A stretch of DNA of 64,000 nt. Source: Chrysoporthe austroafricana. Its lineage: Eukaryota > Ascomycota > Sordariomycetes > Diaporthales > Cryphonectriaceae. Where the stretch lies: positions 1,978,383 through 2,042,382 of the forward strand of contig JYIP02000004.1 of the NCBI GenBank assembly GCA_001051155.2, given 5' to 3'. The position numbers and the translations under genes were made by a program. This document shows positions 12,063 to 23,056 of the stretch, one piece after another. The notes beneath the pieces were generated by a model. It worked only from the letters and a program-made list of their open reading frames with translations. It had not been told where the DNA came from and searched no databases. Each line of letters starts with the position of its first letter. Position 1 is the first letter of the stretch.

Positions 12063-15000
12063 ACAGCCATACAGCGACGACTCGATTTTCTTGCTTCATC
12101 CTAATTCCGGGAAGCGATAGCTGGTCAGTACCTTTTTCCAAGTTCCGAAAAGTCGTTCCTGGAGTCTTTGGGAGTTCTCGGCCGGTCGGTGGTGTAATGG
12201 TGGTGTGCGATCGTGCTCTGTGAATTGGCGCATTGCGGTATGTGCATCGCAAAAAAAACACTTTTCTTTTTGTCTCATTCTGTCTTCGTCACCCGGGTGT
12301 CTCTTGCGCACATTATTGCGTGGTGAGTAGCAACCGGGTAGGAAGGGGATCGTTTTCACTTCGCATTTTGCATGATCATGTGGTCAACACCTGTAGAAGA
12401 TGGGAATGGTCTATACGAGCAACGAAGGAAGGGGCTGCGCGAAGGATGATACCAGGCCGGTAGGAAGATTCGCAACAGGCGACGGGACATAAGAAGGACC
12501 ATATCCAGGGGCGGGGCGGACGAAGGAGACTGTAATGATAAAAATCCACTTGGACCTGTACACCACCAAACATCACCATCTGACGACGGAACTCAAAACG
12601 GACGGGCGCTTATGACGGCAGACAGCGATGTCGTCGACTTTTCGTTACCTGCATGGCTTTTGATCCACCTGGCATATAGTCTGTTTTCCAATTCACGATT
12701 CGGCTTCAAACGGTCCGACATGTCTGGTGAGATTAAGTGGTCGCCATGCCCGCAGTGTCTCAGAGTATGCTGGCGTGGAAGAGGATGGAACCTTCCTCTG
12801 CCAGTAGAGAGGCTCCATTCCTGCCATCTCTGCGTCGCCTAGTACCCACCGGGCGAGCAACACACCTATGTGATTCGGTACCCAGCCTCGGGGACGCACA
12901 AGCGAAAGAGGAGCCACCTAGGTCATCCCGAAGTGCCCACGTGTGTGTGATCTGCAACGTCTGGGCCCAGTCAGCAGGTAGGGTCAAAAGCCGAGAGGGG
13001 GTGTCAGTGGTTCACTGCCCAGCCCTGCCCTGCTCTCCAGAGCTCGATCGCAGCGCGCCCCCCTCTCACGACGACTCGGGGTTCCCATGGACCGCCCTTC
13101 CCACGGGCGAGGGGCAAAAAAGAAAGGGGGGGAGGGGAACACAACTTGGATGGGAGGCGGCGGGATATGTCGACATCCCGCCCTCTGGAAAGGTGATCGA
13201 CGGCGCAGCGGCTCGTGGAGATTCGAGAAGGCGGGTATGCGGTAGGCAGCAGCATACTTGGGCAGTAAGAGGGGGAGGATGGGTTAGGGAGAGAGAATGT
13301 GTGTGGTGACGGCGCCGGGCTGGCCTTTCTGGTTGGGCGGGCGGTATGGTACACTACTCTGTAACGTAGTGTCCCGGCCGAGCACGAGGGGCGACGGCGT
13401 CGAGAGGGTCTGTGGGTCTCTCAGGTGGGAGTATGCAGGCGAGGGAGGGGCGCCATGATGTCGTTGGCCCCCTCCTCCGGGTGTTGGCTGCTGAGGCGCT
13501 ACGGCGAGGTGTATCGCGAGGTGGTGGGAGGGGCAGACGCCTCCGCGCCGAGGAAGAGGCCACCGGCGCCGTTTTGTTATCCCGGAGGGGGGGAGACGCT
13601 GAGGGAGGGGTAAGGAAGGTAGGCAGGTACAGTACCTCGAGGATGGTGGTGGACCGGTGCGAGAGGCGGGGAGTTTCTGGTTCGAGGCGCATGAACGTCT
13701 ATCTAATCAGGACCGAGACTGCGAGGGGAGCGGGAGGAGATAAAGGAGAGAGGTCACTGGCGGACCGGCCGTGTGTGTGTGTGAGTACTGAGTGTGGATT
13801 GGTCTGTCGGTCTGTTTCGACGTTGGGGCGATTCCTATGATGCACTCACTGGTGGCTCCTCGGCCGGCTGGAGGAGAGACGATGAGTCCACAAATAAGGA
13901 AGAGGGCAGAGGAACTACAGAAGCCCAGAGATCAGATGACAAGACCGGTCTTGGGTCAACATGAGGTTACGAGAAGACTGAGCCAAAGATCACGGGAAGG
14001 GGACTTGGCATCTGAGGATGACCGGTAGAGAGAAAGCCTTTTGGTAGGCACAGCAACCTCGGAGGATGTCACACGATGCCGAGAGAACGAGGGCGATTAG
14101 ACAAGGTGAATTCAAATTGCACGACGAGCCTCACATAGATTGAGACGACAATCACCGCCAGGAATGTCCAGAAGGGTTGCTGGGTATCCGACGGGTCCAA
14201 GGGACGGTTCCTGTGACTGGAGGGTACAGCGGCAAATCTTTCGCTCCCGTACTTCCTGAGTGACACGGGCGCAGCGAGCAGTCCTGCATATGATGCAATA
14301 CAAATGCTCCCAGTCATGTCACAGGCAAAAGGCCTGAGCTGAGCCCTCGCGGACGTCTGATGTAGCAGGATAGACTTCGATCGACGCCGGAGTATCGCGT
14401 TTGCAACCCCGACACGTGCCCGAACAGGCGGGCAGACGATCAGCATAGGGTGCACCCTGAAGGCCCAGCTGTCTCCGTTCATCTCGATCCCGCAACAAGA
14501 ACACAACGAGGTCTCTCCAGGCTGCTTGTTTGTTTATTCCCAACGAGAGCAGGAGGCGGACGAGATGCCGTATGCAGCAGCCAATAAGAGTGCGGCGCAT
14601 GCCGTGGTCATGTGAGGAGGACTAGTTGTCAGCCTCGACGACCTGTCTTCTCCGTCGTCCGTCAACCTCCTTCCTCTTTCGGAGGGACTGGATGACGACG
14701 ATGATTCAAAGGAAAAATCGGACGTGCGCCGGGGCGGCCGTCATACCATTCCGACGTTCCCTGCTGTGCCATGTGGTGTCTAGGGCCTCCGCTCCCCATG
14801 ACTAATATGGTAACCCCGTGTGGCGATTATTCGGCCGTACCTGGTTCAGCAGCTTGCTGGACCCCGCCGCCCACGACTTGGAAGTGAGCGAGCGGCCTGC
14901 CATCGGCATGTCGGAACCTGTCAGCCAGGCAGCCAGCCAATCCGGCTGCGGGGCCAGGCCGGAGTGCCTCTGTGCCCCCAGGTGAAACCGTACCCACTCC

Positions 15001-17210
15001 AATGACGATCCGACTCTCTCTCCAGCAGGTCCTCGCTGGGCCGTCACCGGGCTTCGAGGAGGCTTTCTGGGGGTCCTGTCCGGGCCAGAATCTTGGTAAG
15101 CGAGGTCGGCAGTCGTCAGCACCGCGCGGCTCAAGAGGACCGCCGAGCCCCCACCCCTGTGCCCTCGCAAACCGTTGCTCGAACCAGGCTGAGATCACCA
15201 AGCCGGGATCGAGCGATAGGGCCGATCTCTGCTGCTGCCCGTGTCCTTCCAGAGCCATTCCAGAAGCCTCCAGCGGGAGAATCCGCCGTTCTTTCGCCAC
15301 TGGTGCTGACCATTGTGTCTGGGCGCGTGCCCAGTGCCACCACACCCGAGAGGGACCTTCCTCCCCGTCATGTCAGCACCAGCCGGGCCTCCCGTGTTCC
15401 CAGCCAGCAGTTGCGCCGAGCACGCCGCCGGGGGGGGGCTCGAGAGCGTTATCGCGAAGTCGGGCGCGGAGGAGAACGGACACAGAAGGAAACAAATGAA
15501 ACGAGTATTAAAAATAGACGCAAGAGGGCCGCGCCAGGCCTGCGAAGCCATGTCGTTGTCTCCTCCCTCTCGTGGTAATAGCCTCACAGGATCACGCAAT
15601 CCGGACAATACCACCTATGCTGAATCAGACATACAAGCGACGCCGGCATGTCGCCGCCAGGCTCCGCGTGCGGTGCGGCACCTTAACAACCTGCCTGAAC
15701 CGGCCTAGGCCCGCTCCCACGTCGAGTGGCTGATGGGGTCTCGAGGCCTCGGTAGGTGCCGCGAGGGTACGCGTGCTAGGCCGTACTGGGAGGGTCGCCT
15801 TCTCGTTCGGCGCTCTCGTGCGCGTCGTGCTGTCGCTGTCGGCCTGGGGGGGAGGGAGTGAGGGGCTCGCCAGCGTGAGCAGCGGGCGGGCGGTGCCCTT
15901 TCTGCGGGCTTCCTCAATGAGGAAAGCAGCTCATGCTGGGAGGAGACGCCGCCGTGGGCTCAGCGGCGGGCTTTGGGTGCTGGTGATCTGCGCCCACGGC
16001 TCGTGGTTCAAACCCCGTGCCAGGCCCTGCCCTCGTATCCTGCCTGTGCGCGCGGGCGGCGGGGAGGGGAGTAGCAGGCAATATGGGCGCTGCGCGAATT
16101 GATCAGCGCGAACATGAGAGGAAGAGGACGGCAACGCAGCAGCACGCAGCAGCACGCCCCACTGCTGCCGCCGCCGCCCACTGCCTGCTCTGGGCGCCCC
16201 TTCGACTTCCAGAAGAGCACCGCCGACCTTCCGGAGAGGACCAGCACTGCGAGGGCGCTAGGCCAGGGCGGGACAGAAGAGCGGCAGGGGGTGGCTTGCA
16301 GGCCGACAGGGGTCTTGGGTCTTGGCTCCTCGGTACATAGTGCTATACCACATAGTAGGCGCCGAAGGGGGCAGGGAGCAGCAGGCAGGGAGCAGGGACA
16401 TGGGGCCATGCCGTGCAGTGGTCCCGCCTTCCAAACTTCTACTCTTTCCTTCTCTGCATGGACTAACCGGCGTAACCCCTTCCCGCCTCTCCTCTCCCTC
16501 ATCTTCCCATCTCTATCTCCATCTCGCCTCATCTCGTCTCGTCTCGTCTCGCCGCCCTCTGCTCCACGTTTTCGCGCCCAGAGATTCTCTCCATCTGTTC
16601 TGTCGCGAGCCTCGCCCTCGCCCGTGTCCTGCGGCTGGATTATATCGACCTGTGGCCCTCTCACGGCTTGGCCCTGCCCCACCCTGCCGTGCCCTGCCGT
16701 GTGGTGCTGTGCGGTGCCGTGCGGTGCCGTGACCAGTCTGCGCTGTCTCTCTCGCTGCACAACGTGAGGTGACCAGTCCGCCTGAGGCCGGCTGGCACCT
16801 CGACATCGCCGGGGCTCTCTCGACGGGTTCGGATCGGCTCGCCTGCCCCATCGGCCACATGTTGTGGAAGGGCCTCTGGTTTCGAAAGTGGACTTAGCAT
16901 TGGCGTCTTTAGCTCCCACGGCGGCGGGCGGGATCTAAAGACGGGAGGGCAAAGACATACTTTCACGTCTCAGGCTCTGGGCAGCGGCCGGGGGGAACCG
17001 AGGAAGCCGGGAAGCGAGCAGCTGTCCCCTCATCCTCGCATGAGGTGGTCGATAATGGTGGATTGGCGCTTCAGCGGAAAGGAGGAACAGATCAAGAAGC
17101 CCACAAGGAGGGGCGCCCATCCTTCAACATCAGCGTGCGTGGTGGACCAAGCATCACCCGACTTGGCCGTGCGGGCTTGAGGATATCGCCAGCCAGTGGC
17201 CCGACCGGCG
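12063..17210. other. Gene-free GC-rich stretch
   Basis: About 5 kb between the NTF2-RRM gene and the PH-domain gene. The first 300 bp are probably 3' untranslated sequence. The rest has only overlapping low-complexity frames on both strands. TCTCG pentamers occur at 16531-16551 and TGCCGTG-type repeats at about 16675-16735. The last few hundred bases are presumably the promoter of the PH-domain gene. I see no tRNA, 5S rRNA or transposon signature. Confidence 0.5.
16531..16551. repeat. TCTCG pentamer repeat
   Basis: Four tandem TCTCG units inside a pyrimidine-rich tract. A second short array built on TGCCGTG follows at about 16675-16735. Confidence 0.75.
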
Positions 17211-18551
17211 ATGGATTTCAGTGACTCCGACGAGAGTGCCTCCGCCACCTCCGACGTCTTCAACCATGCGTTGGAGCTGGCGCCCATCGACAACCGCCCG
17301 GCTCGCCGGCTGTCGATGGAGGAGGATTACTTCTACGAACAGGTCATGACCTTCGCACAGCCGCCCATGCCGCCTGCCTACCACGTCGCCACGCACGGGG
17401 CCTACGAAGGGCCGTCGCGGAAGGGCAAGGAGACCGTCATGGACGAGAGCGTGTTGACCGACCAGGAGAACCTTCCTGGCTACTACTGCGACGTCCACAT
17501 GGAGAACGTCTTTCAGATGAAGATGGAGATCGAGGACGCGGTCAAGAGGGCCGAGTATAGAAACTGGCGCACCATGTTCGTTGTGCTGCATGGAACGGCG
17601 CTGCATATCTACTCGGCCAAGAAGAAGGATTTCGGCTGGGGCAAGAATAGGATGCACGGTCCGGATGTGAAGCCGGACAACCCCTCGTGGTTGAAAAAGG
17701 GATCATTGGAGCGCAGCTACAGCCTGCAGCACGCCGACGTGGGTATAGCGGCCGACTATCACAAGTGAGTCACACATTCACCCCCCCCCCCTTAGCTACC
17801 TTCTCGCCCTTCGGCCCCGGCCTCGACGTCGTCAGTCCTACAGAGAAGCTGACAGAAGAGCCGCAGGCGTCGTTACGTCATCCGCATCAGGGCGGAGACA
17901 GATCAATTCCTCATTTCATGTGTGGAGCTGGTGACCTTCGTTAAGTGGCTCGAGTGCCTCTTCGCCGCCATAGACGTGGCAGTCCCGATCGATGAGCGCG
18001 ACTTCCCGCGGGATCAGAGCATACCGCGCATACAGAGACTACGATGGCTTCGGGGTCAGTTTGGCGCGCAAGGCACCGGTGGAGAGATGTGGGACTCTTT
18101 CGGCTCTGTGCCCATGTCGCCTCTCGACTCGGAAGACATGCAGATCGATGTGCCGATGGGCGTGGACATCACCCCAAACGGACCCGGTATCTTTGATGGA
18201 TCGTCGATCACACATTCCTCAAGCAACCCCCAGGCGTCACGCCACGAAGCATCGGCACGCCGATTTTCGACGACGTCTCCGCCAATAGAGGAAGACATTG
18301 AACCCGGAACGGGCAAGTGGAGACCACGGCACCTGTGGTCCACCACGCATGATATGGTCTATGCCAAGCTGTGCTATGCGGTGCTGCTGTTCAAGAGTCC
18401 ACGCAAGTCCAACTTTGTCATCTTCAAGGGCCAGAGGTGGCACATCGACTGGTCCACGGGCCAGATGTCAAGGGTCCAACCGCCTTCATACGGCGAACCC
18501 GAGTTCTGGGGCCCCTGGCAGGTCATACACGCTGATAACCGGCGTATATGA
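17211..18551 (+). CDS. PH-domain protein of unknown role
   Basis: Two exons, 17211-17764 and 17867-18551, give 412 residues. The start is the ATG opening MDFSDSDES; an in-frame GTG 15 bp upstream is not used in fungi. The N-terminus is acidic and serine-rich. A pleckstrin-homology domain runs from about residue 90 to 240: NWRTMFVVLHGTALHIYSAK, LERSYSLQHADVGIAADYH, then across the intron RRRYVIRIRAETDQFLISC and FVKWLECLFAAIDVA as the C-terminal helix. A long disordered segment follows, and a conserved C-terminal block with MVYAKLCYAVLLFKSPRKSN. PH domains commonly bind phosphoinositides or proteins at membranes; ligand and pathway cannot be read here. Confidence 0.88.
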
Positions 18552-19223
18552 CGCTGATCCACCCATTCTCTCTCCTTCACCCAACTTATCTACCTTACAC
18601 ACACCGACCCATGCGATCTTATTCGTCATGTATCACATCACACTCATCTCCGATTTCATTATTATATGGAAAGCATCACGTGGTTCATTGGCAGCGAAAA
18701 TGGTTGCATAATCTGCATTCGGCCTTTGTGGCCCGGCGTTCACGGGTGAGGTTTGCATTGCTCTTCCACGATATACCTCTTAGCATGTCGAAGGACGGAA
18801 AGAACGCATGAGTGATGCAAGCGCGGCGACGACGGTTTGAGCCGAAGACAAGCAGCGTTTTTCCAGGTTTTCTTGCGCGTCGGCGCGCTAATGAAAGCAA
18901 CCGCGGACAGTGATGGATTCATGTACATAGGGCTGTCCTGAAATAGGTATCATCATCTTTGCCCGGCTTCAAACCACAAGGCTCTCACAGACCGAATTGA
19001 ATGCTCCCAACGCCTGGTATCTTCGTCGTAGTCATGATGCTCATGGGCCTTCACGGCCTCGCAAGTTGTCTGTGCTGTTGCGTAGACAGCGGACCCCTCC
19101 CACCACGTATATACAACACGGGAAATGGGTGCTTGCGCGGCGCACCCATTCAACAGACAGGATCGTAGCCAGCGTCCCGGAGTGCTCCTCCCAGCACAAC
19201 CGGCTCCGTCCACACACGACCCC
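18552..19223. other. Convergent intergenic region
   Basis: This separates the 3' ends of the PH-domain gene (+) and Nnf1 (-) and is presumably mostly 3' untranslated sequence and terminators. No gene is seen. Confidence 0.6.
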
Positions 19224-20093
19224 TCACACGTCGGCCATCTCCGCCTCCAGAGTCCGGCTCTCCCTCGCCAACTCCTCGGCAGGTACGCCGTCCATCAAGC
19301 CCGCCGCGCCGTCGACATCGGCCAGTGCCGCCTCCAGCGACGCCAACAGGCCCTCGACCTCGGCCCTCTGCGCCTGGATCTCCTCCCACAGCACGACGTT
19401 CGCGGCCTGCGTGTTCTGCAGCCGCGCGTTCATCTGGCTCTGCTGGCTCGCGAGGTGCGGCGCGAGGTGCGCGGCCAGCACCGCCTCGGCGGGGAGCAGG
19501 TGCGGCGGGACGGGGTTCTTCGCGGCCTCGTCACCCGCCCTCTCCCCCTCTCCCTCCCCCTCCCTGCCCTTCCCCTTGGCAGCCCCGCGGCGCGCGCCCA
19601 CCCCCGCGGAGCGCCGCCGCAGCTCCGCGTCGCTGGCGAGGCCCTCGAGCTCGTTGAGCCGCGGCACGACGGCGTACCGCTCCAGGATCTTGGCGAACTC
19701 GGCGGCGCACAGCTGGCCCATGCGGTCGACCATGCCGCGCTGCACCTGCCGCAGCACGTGCGGCGCCCGCGACGCCACGGTCGGGTAGCACGACCCGAAG
19801 TTGTCCGCCGAGATCTTGGCGAGCGTCCGCACGAGCGCCGCGTCGAAGGACTCCTGCAGCCGCTGCGCGCGCGGGCCCGGGGTCACGGCCGTGTGGCGCG
19901 CGGGGAGCGGCGGGGAGGCGGTGATGCCGGCGGCGGCGGCTGCAGGTGCTGGGTCTGGTCCCGAGGGGGAGGAGGAGGAGGGCGGTGGCGGTTGCGGTTG
20001 TGAGGTGTTGTCCTGCTGCTGTGTCTCTGTGCTGTCGCCGGCCGGGCGCCCGTTGTCGGGTTGTGGCTGTGGGGATGGGGCCTCGGTCGCCAT
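19224..20093 (-). CDS. NNF1: Kinetochore MIND-complex subunit Nnf1
   Basis: Single exon, 289 residues, starting at the ATG at 20093. A Pro/Gln/Ala-rich, probably disordered N-terminus of about 65 residues precedes the Nnf1/PMF1 core: RAQRLQESFDAALVRTLAKI, the phrase NFGSCYPT, then RQVQRGMVDRMGQLCAAEF and FAKILERYAVVPRLNELE. A second conserved block starts PPHLLPAEAVLAAHLAPHL and leads into a C-terminal coiled coil. Nnf1 pairs with Mtw1 in the Mis12/MIND complex, which links CENP-C and the Ndc80 complex at the inner-outer kinetochore boundary. It is divergently arranged with the NOSIP-like gene 319 bp away. The charged low-complexity insert near residues 170-200 (KGKGREGEGEGERAGD) may be lineage-specific. 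Confidence 0.85.
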   Translation of the reverse strand: MATEAPSPQPQPDNGRPAGDSTETQQQDNTSQPQPPPPSSSSPSGPDPAPAAAAAGITASPPLPARHTAVTPGPRAQRLQESFDAALVRTLAKISADNFGSCYPTVASRAPHVLRQVQRGMVDRMGQLCAAEFAKILERYAVVPRLNELEGLASDAELRRRSAGVGARRGAAKGKGREGEGEGERAGDEAAKNPVPPHLLPAEAVLAAHLAPHLASQQSQMNARLQNTQAANVVLWEEIQAQRAEVEGLLASLEAALADVDGAAGLMDGVPAEELARESRTLEAEMADV

Positions 20094-20412
20094 CGTGACG
20101 GATTGTCGTGCCTGCTCGATTGTATGCGGGTTTGCGCGCTGGCGCTATATGCCCATCTGGCTGGTGCTTCTGCTGTGTGCAACCGGTGTGCAGTCTGAAG
20201 TTGACTTTCCAGTGCAGACGCGGTGAGACGCGTCGTCGTTAGAAACGGAATCGATTACGTAAGACCGACTAGTCCCCGCTGTCTCTTCCAACTACAACTC
20301 CAGCGCCGCAGACAACAATGCTGCCCAACTCGATCCAACAAAGCTGCAAGCCTGTCTTAGGGACAATTTGATTGTGTAGTTCGTGCGCGAAGCATCGCAA
20401 AATCCGGGCACC
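20094..20412. promoter_or_regulatory. Shared divergent promoter of Nnf1 and NOSIP-like gene
   Basis: 319 bp between two start codons facing away from each other, so both promoters must lie here or overlap the genes. No specific factor site could be assigned by eye. Confidence 0.6.
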
Positions 20413-21621
20413 ATGTCGCACAGTACGTCCCGTAGTCCCATATCACCCCCTGTGCCCGTCCCCCTCTCCCCTTCGGGAACGCCTCGATCTAACAACCCAG
20501 GCAAAAGGAACACCTCCCGGCCCGTCTTCACCTCGCACGAGCGGGCGATGGCCAAGTCGGCCTGGGCCGCCTCGTCCGCCCGCCTGAACCGCGACTCCTT
20601 CCTGCCGTTCGGCTCGTGCTCGCTGTGCCTCGAGGCCGCCGTCGACCCCGTCGCGTGCGCGCTGGGCGACATCTTCTGCCGCGAGTGCGCCCTGAGCAAC
20701 ATCCTCGCGCAGCGCAAGGAGATCAAACGGGCGGAGAAGGCGCGGGCGCAGGAGGAGAAGGAGGCCGCGGAGGCGCGGGCGAAGGAGGACGAGGAGGCCC
20801 AGGCGCGTGCCGTGCGCGAGTTCGAGCTCGTGCAGGCCGGCCTCGACGCCGGCGGCCGGCCGGCGGGCGCCGCCGCCCCGGCGGACGGCGAGGAGGGGCC
20901 CGCGAGGCGGGGCGAGAAGCGCAAGTTTGCGCTCGACGAGGACGAGGTCGCGCGGCATGCTGAGGACGACCGCGCGAAGGCACGGAGGGCGATCGAGGAG
21001 GAGAAGGTGAGTGATGCCTCGCGGCGTGGTGGCCCTCCGGCGGATCCGGTTGCTGACCTGTCTCTGCAGAACGCGAAACCCTCCCTCCCGTCTTTCTGGG
21101 TGCCCTCTGTGGTCCCGACCTCGAATACGAAAGACAAGCTGCACGAGGTCAAGAAGAAAGCTAAGACGTCGCCCGTCTGCCCGTCATCGCAGGAGGACAA
21201 GCCCCACACGTACTCCCTGCATATGCTCGTGACGATCAACTTCGCCGAGGAGGTATCCGAGGACACCAAGACGAAGACGCGGATATGTCCCAGCTGCAAG
21301 AAGGCCCTGACGAACGCGTCCAGGGCGATGCTGGCCAAGCCCTGCGGGCACGTGCTCTGCAAGGCCTGCGCGGGCCAGTTCATGAAGCCGTCAGGGCACG
21401 TGGATCCTCACGCCCGCCCCGGCGACGCGGACAGTCCGGATACGGTGCGGTGCTACACCTGCGATGCGGATGTCACGGAGCGGGCGCCGAAGAAGGGCAG
21501 CGACAGGAAGGACAAGGAGAAGATACGGCCGGGCATAGTTGAGCTGAGGAGCGATGGCACAGGGTTTTCAGCGGGCGGGGTGAACGAGGTGAAGAAATCG
21601 GGGACGGCTTTTCAGTGCTAA
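20413..21621 (+). CDS. NOSIP-like RING/U-box protein (putative E3 ligase)
   Basis: Three exons: 20413-20422, 20501-21006 and 21070-21621, giving 355 residues. The first exon is only ten bases; splicing converts the start into MSHSKRNTSRPVF, the typical NOSIP opening. A first zinc/U-box half has CSLCLEAAVDPVACA and FCRECALSNIL, followed by a long Lys/Glu/Ala coiled coil (KRAEKARAQEEKEAAEARAK). The signature LPSFWVPSVVPTS precedes a second RING-like part with ICPSCKKALTN, KPCGHVLCKACAGQF and CYTCDADV. Intron 2 is 63 nt with no in-frame stop, so it is easily missed; removing it joins EEEK to NAKPSLPSFW. Animal NOSIP is a nuclear E3 ligase found with late spliceosomes. The fungal role is inferred by family. 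Confidence 0.88.
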   Translation: MSHSTSRSPISPPVPVPLSPSGTPRSNNPGKRNTSRPVFTSHERAMAKSAWAASSARLNRDSFLPFGSCSLCLEAAVDPVACALGDIFCRECALSNILAQRKEIKRAEKARAQEEKEAAEARAKEDEEAQARAVREFELVQAGLDAGGRPAGAAAPADGEEGPARRGEKRKFALDEDEVARHAEDDRAKARRAIEEEKVSDASRRGGPPADPVADLSLQNAKPSLPSFWVPSVVPTSNTKDKLHEVKKKAKTSPVCPSSQEDKPHTYSLHMLVTINFAEEVSEDTKTKTRICPSCKKALTNASRAMLAKPCGHVLCKACAGQFMKPSGHVDPHARPGDADSPDTVRCYTCDADVTERAPKKGSDRKDKEKIRPGIVELRSDGTGFSAGGVNEVKKSGTAFQC

Positions 21622-21729
21622 CATACACCGGCAGCAGAAGAGAGCCGGTCACCAACTGGAAGCGCAATGCAGTTGGACATCGCATGTTCTAGACTGGTGT
21701 TTTGAGGTTCGGTTCCGGCAATCTATCTG

Positions 21730-23056
21730 CTATCGGGTCACAACTATCCTCTTTTGAGTCCACTCTATGAGGCTCACGATGAGAGCCCCTCGCATAACTC
21801 TGTCCTTCACCTCGCCGTAACTTCCAGCAGTTCGGCCTCCCGGCGGGACGGTCATTCTCCTCCCGGACATCCTCGAAAGCAAGGCCTGCGCGGCTGGTGA
21901 TTCCTCGACGAATGCCAAGATGAAAAAATATAGCCGGACGATCAACCTGTGAACAATATCCTTGGACAGCATTGTCGTCCCGTGGTTGAAGAACGCCTTC
22001 AGCAACTCGCCCGAGAGTCCATCGTATAAGGCCGAGATGCCCTCGATCTTTCCTATCCTCATGATAGTTGCGAATATGTTCTCCTCGCACAGGCGGTGAA
22101 GGCTTCGGGTGATGGACTTCACCGGGCTGTGCTCTCGTCCCGACGCCGCAGCATCGTGAGCCACGTCCAGCACATCCTCCGTCTCCTCTAATGGCGGCTC
22201 CGGCTCTGGCTCCGGAGTCTCCGGCGCAGAGACCTGCACCCTCGCCTTGGCGATATTGAAAGGATACGTCACGGCCGTGGCGACGACCTTGCTCAGCGCC
22301 GCGACCAGGAACACCATGCCGCCGCTCTCGCCCTCGCGGCCCCTGTCCACGAGCGCCTTCTTCAGCGCGTGCTGCAGGTAGAACGTGATGCTGGGGTTCA
22401 GCGTCAGCACCAGGGTGGCGCCGTACCCGGACCACAGGCCCGCGAGGCCCTTCTCGGCCCGGATGACGTGCAGCACCTCGCCGAACGAGAGGTCCGTGGG
22501 GCTCTGCCCGCCGCCCCCGCCGCCGCCGACCTCGTCGGCGATGAGCGAGGCGGTCTGCTTCCGCGTCACGACGTTGCCGATCGGCGTGGTGAAGAGGCGC
22601 GCGCACGCGCCGGCCGCGGCGCCCACGGCCAGCTCCTCCCACACGGGCAGGCGGCGGCTGTTGGCCCGGGACCGGCGCGAGCGGAACCACGTGTAGAAGA
22701 GGAAGAAGAGGAAGCTGTCCTGTGAGGGGGCGTCAGCGTTCCGTCCCGCCCCGGCAGGATCGTGGTCACGGGGAATCGGGAGGGGGGAGGGGGGAAGTGG
22801 TTGTCCGTACAGCTACGCTCTTGGCGACGTCGGACCCGAGGCCCGCATAGAACGCCCGCAGGCCGCCCTCGCGCTCGCTGATCTTCCTGAAGGCATCGAG
22901 GAGTCCCTTGTACTGCTCGGGCGGGGAGAGCGTCCGCTGCACCTTGAGCCGCGTGTTCACCAGGTCCAGTGGATATGTCGTCGTCGTCGAGATGGCCGTC
23001 CCCACCGCCCCGGATACGGCGTGGCCTATGGCCGGGAGGAACTTGTCCGCCGGCAT
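21730..23056 (-). CDS. ANT1: Peroxisomal adenine-nucleotide carrier, Ant1-like
   Basis: Two exons, 23056-22811 and 22719-21730, give 411 residues. The start is the ATG of MPADKFLPAIGHAVSGAVGT; the upstream TTG in the same frame is rejected. Mitochondrial-carrier repeats are visible: YPLDLVNTRLKVQ in repeat 1, TTPIGNVVTRKQ in repeat 2 and TYPFNIAKARVQV in repeat 3. The exon junction recreates AKSVADSFLFFLFYTWFR, which is typical of yeast Ant1 and human PMP34. These proteins exchange ATP for AMP across the peroxisomal membrane for fatty-acid activation. An acidic insert in repeat 3 (about residues 250-290) makes it longer than the usual 330 residues. A related peroxisomal cofactor carrier is the main alternative. 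Confidence 0.87.

Noticed and set aside
15950..16030. T-loop-like GGTTCAAACCCC suggesting a tRNA
   Set aside because: The flanking bases do not form a proper T stem, acceptor stem or anticodon arm.
19125..20003. A 292-codon plus-strand frame opposite Nnf1
   Set aside because: Arg/Leu/His-rich low complexity with no domain, while the minus strand carries the Nnf1 signature.
20292..21383. A 363-codon minus-strand frame opposite the NOSIP-like gene
   Set aside because: Ser/Arg/Ala-rich shadow of the coiled-coil codons; the plus strand has zinc-binding motifs and consistent introns.
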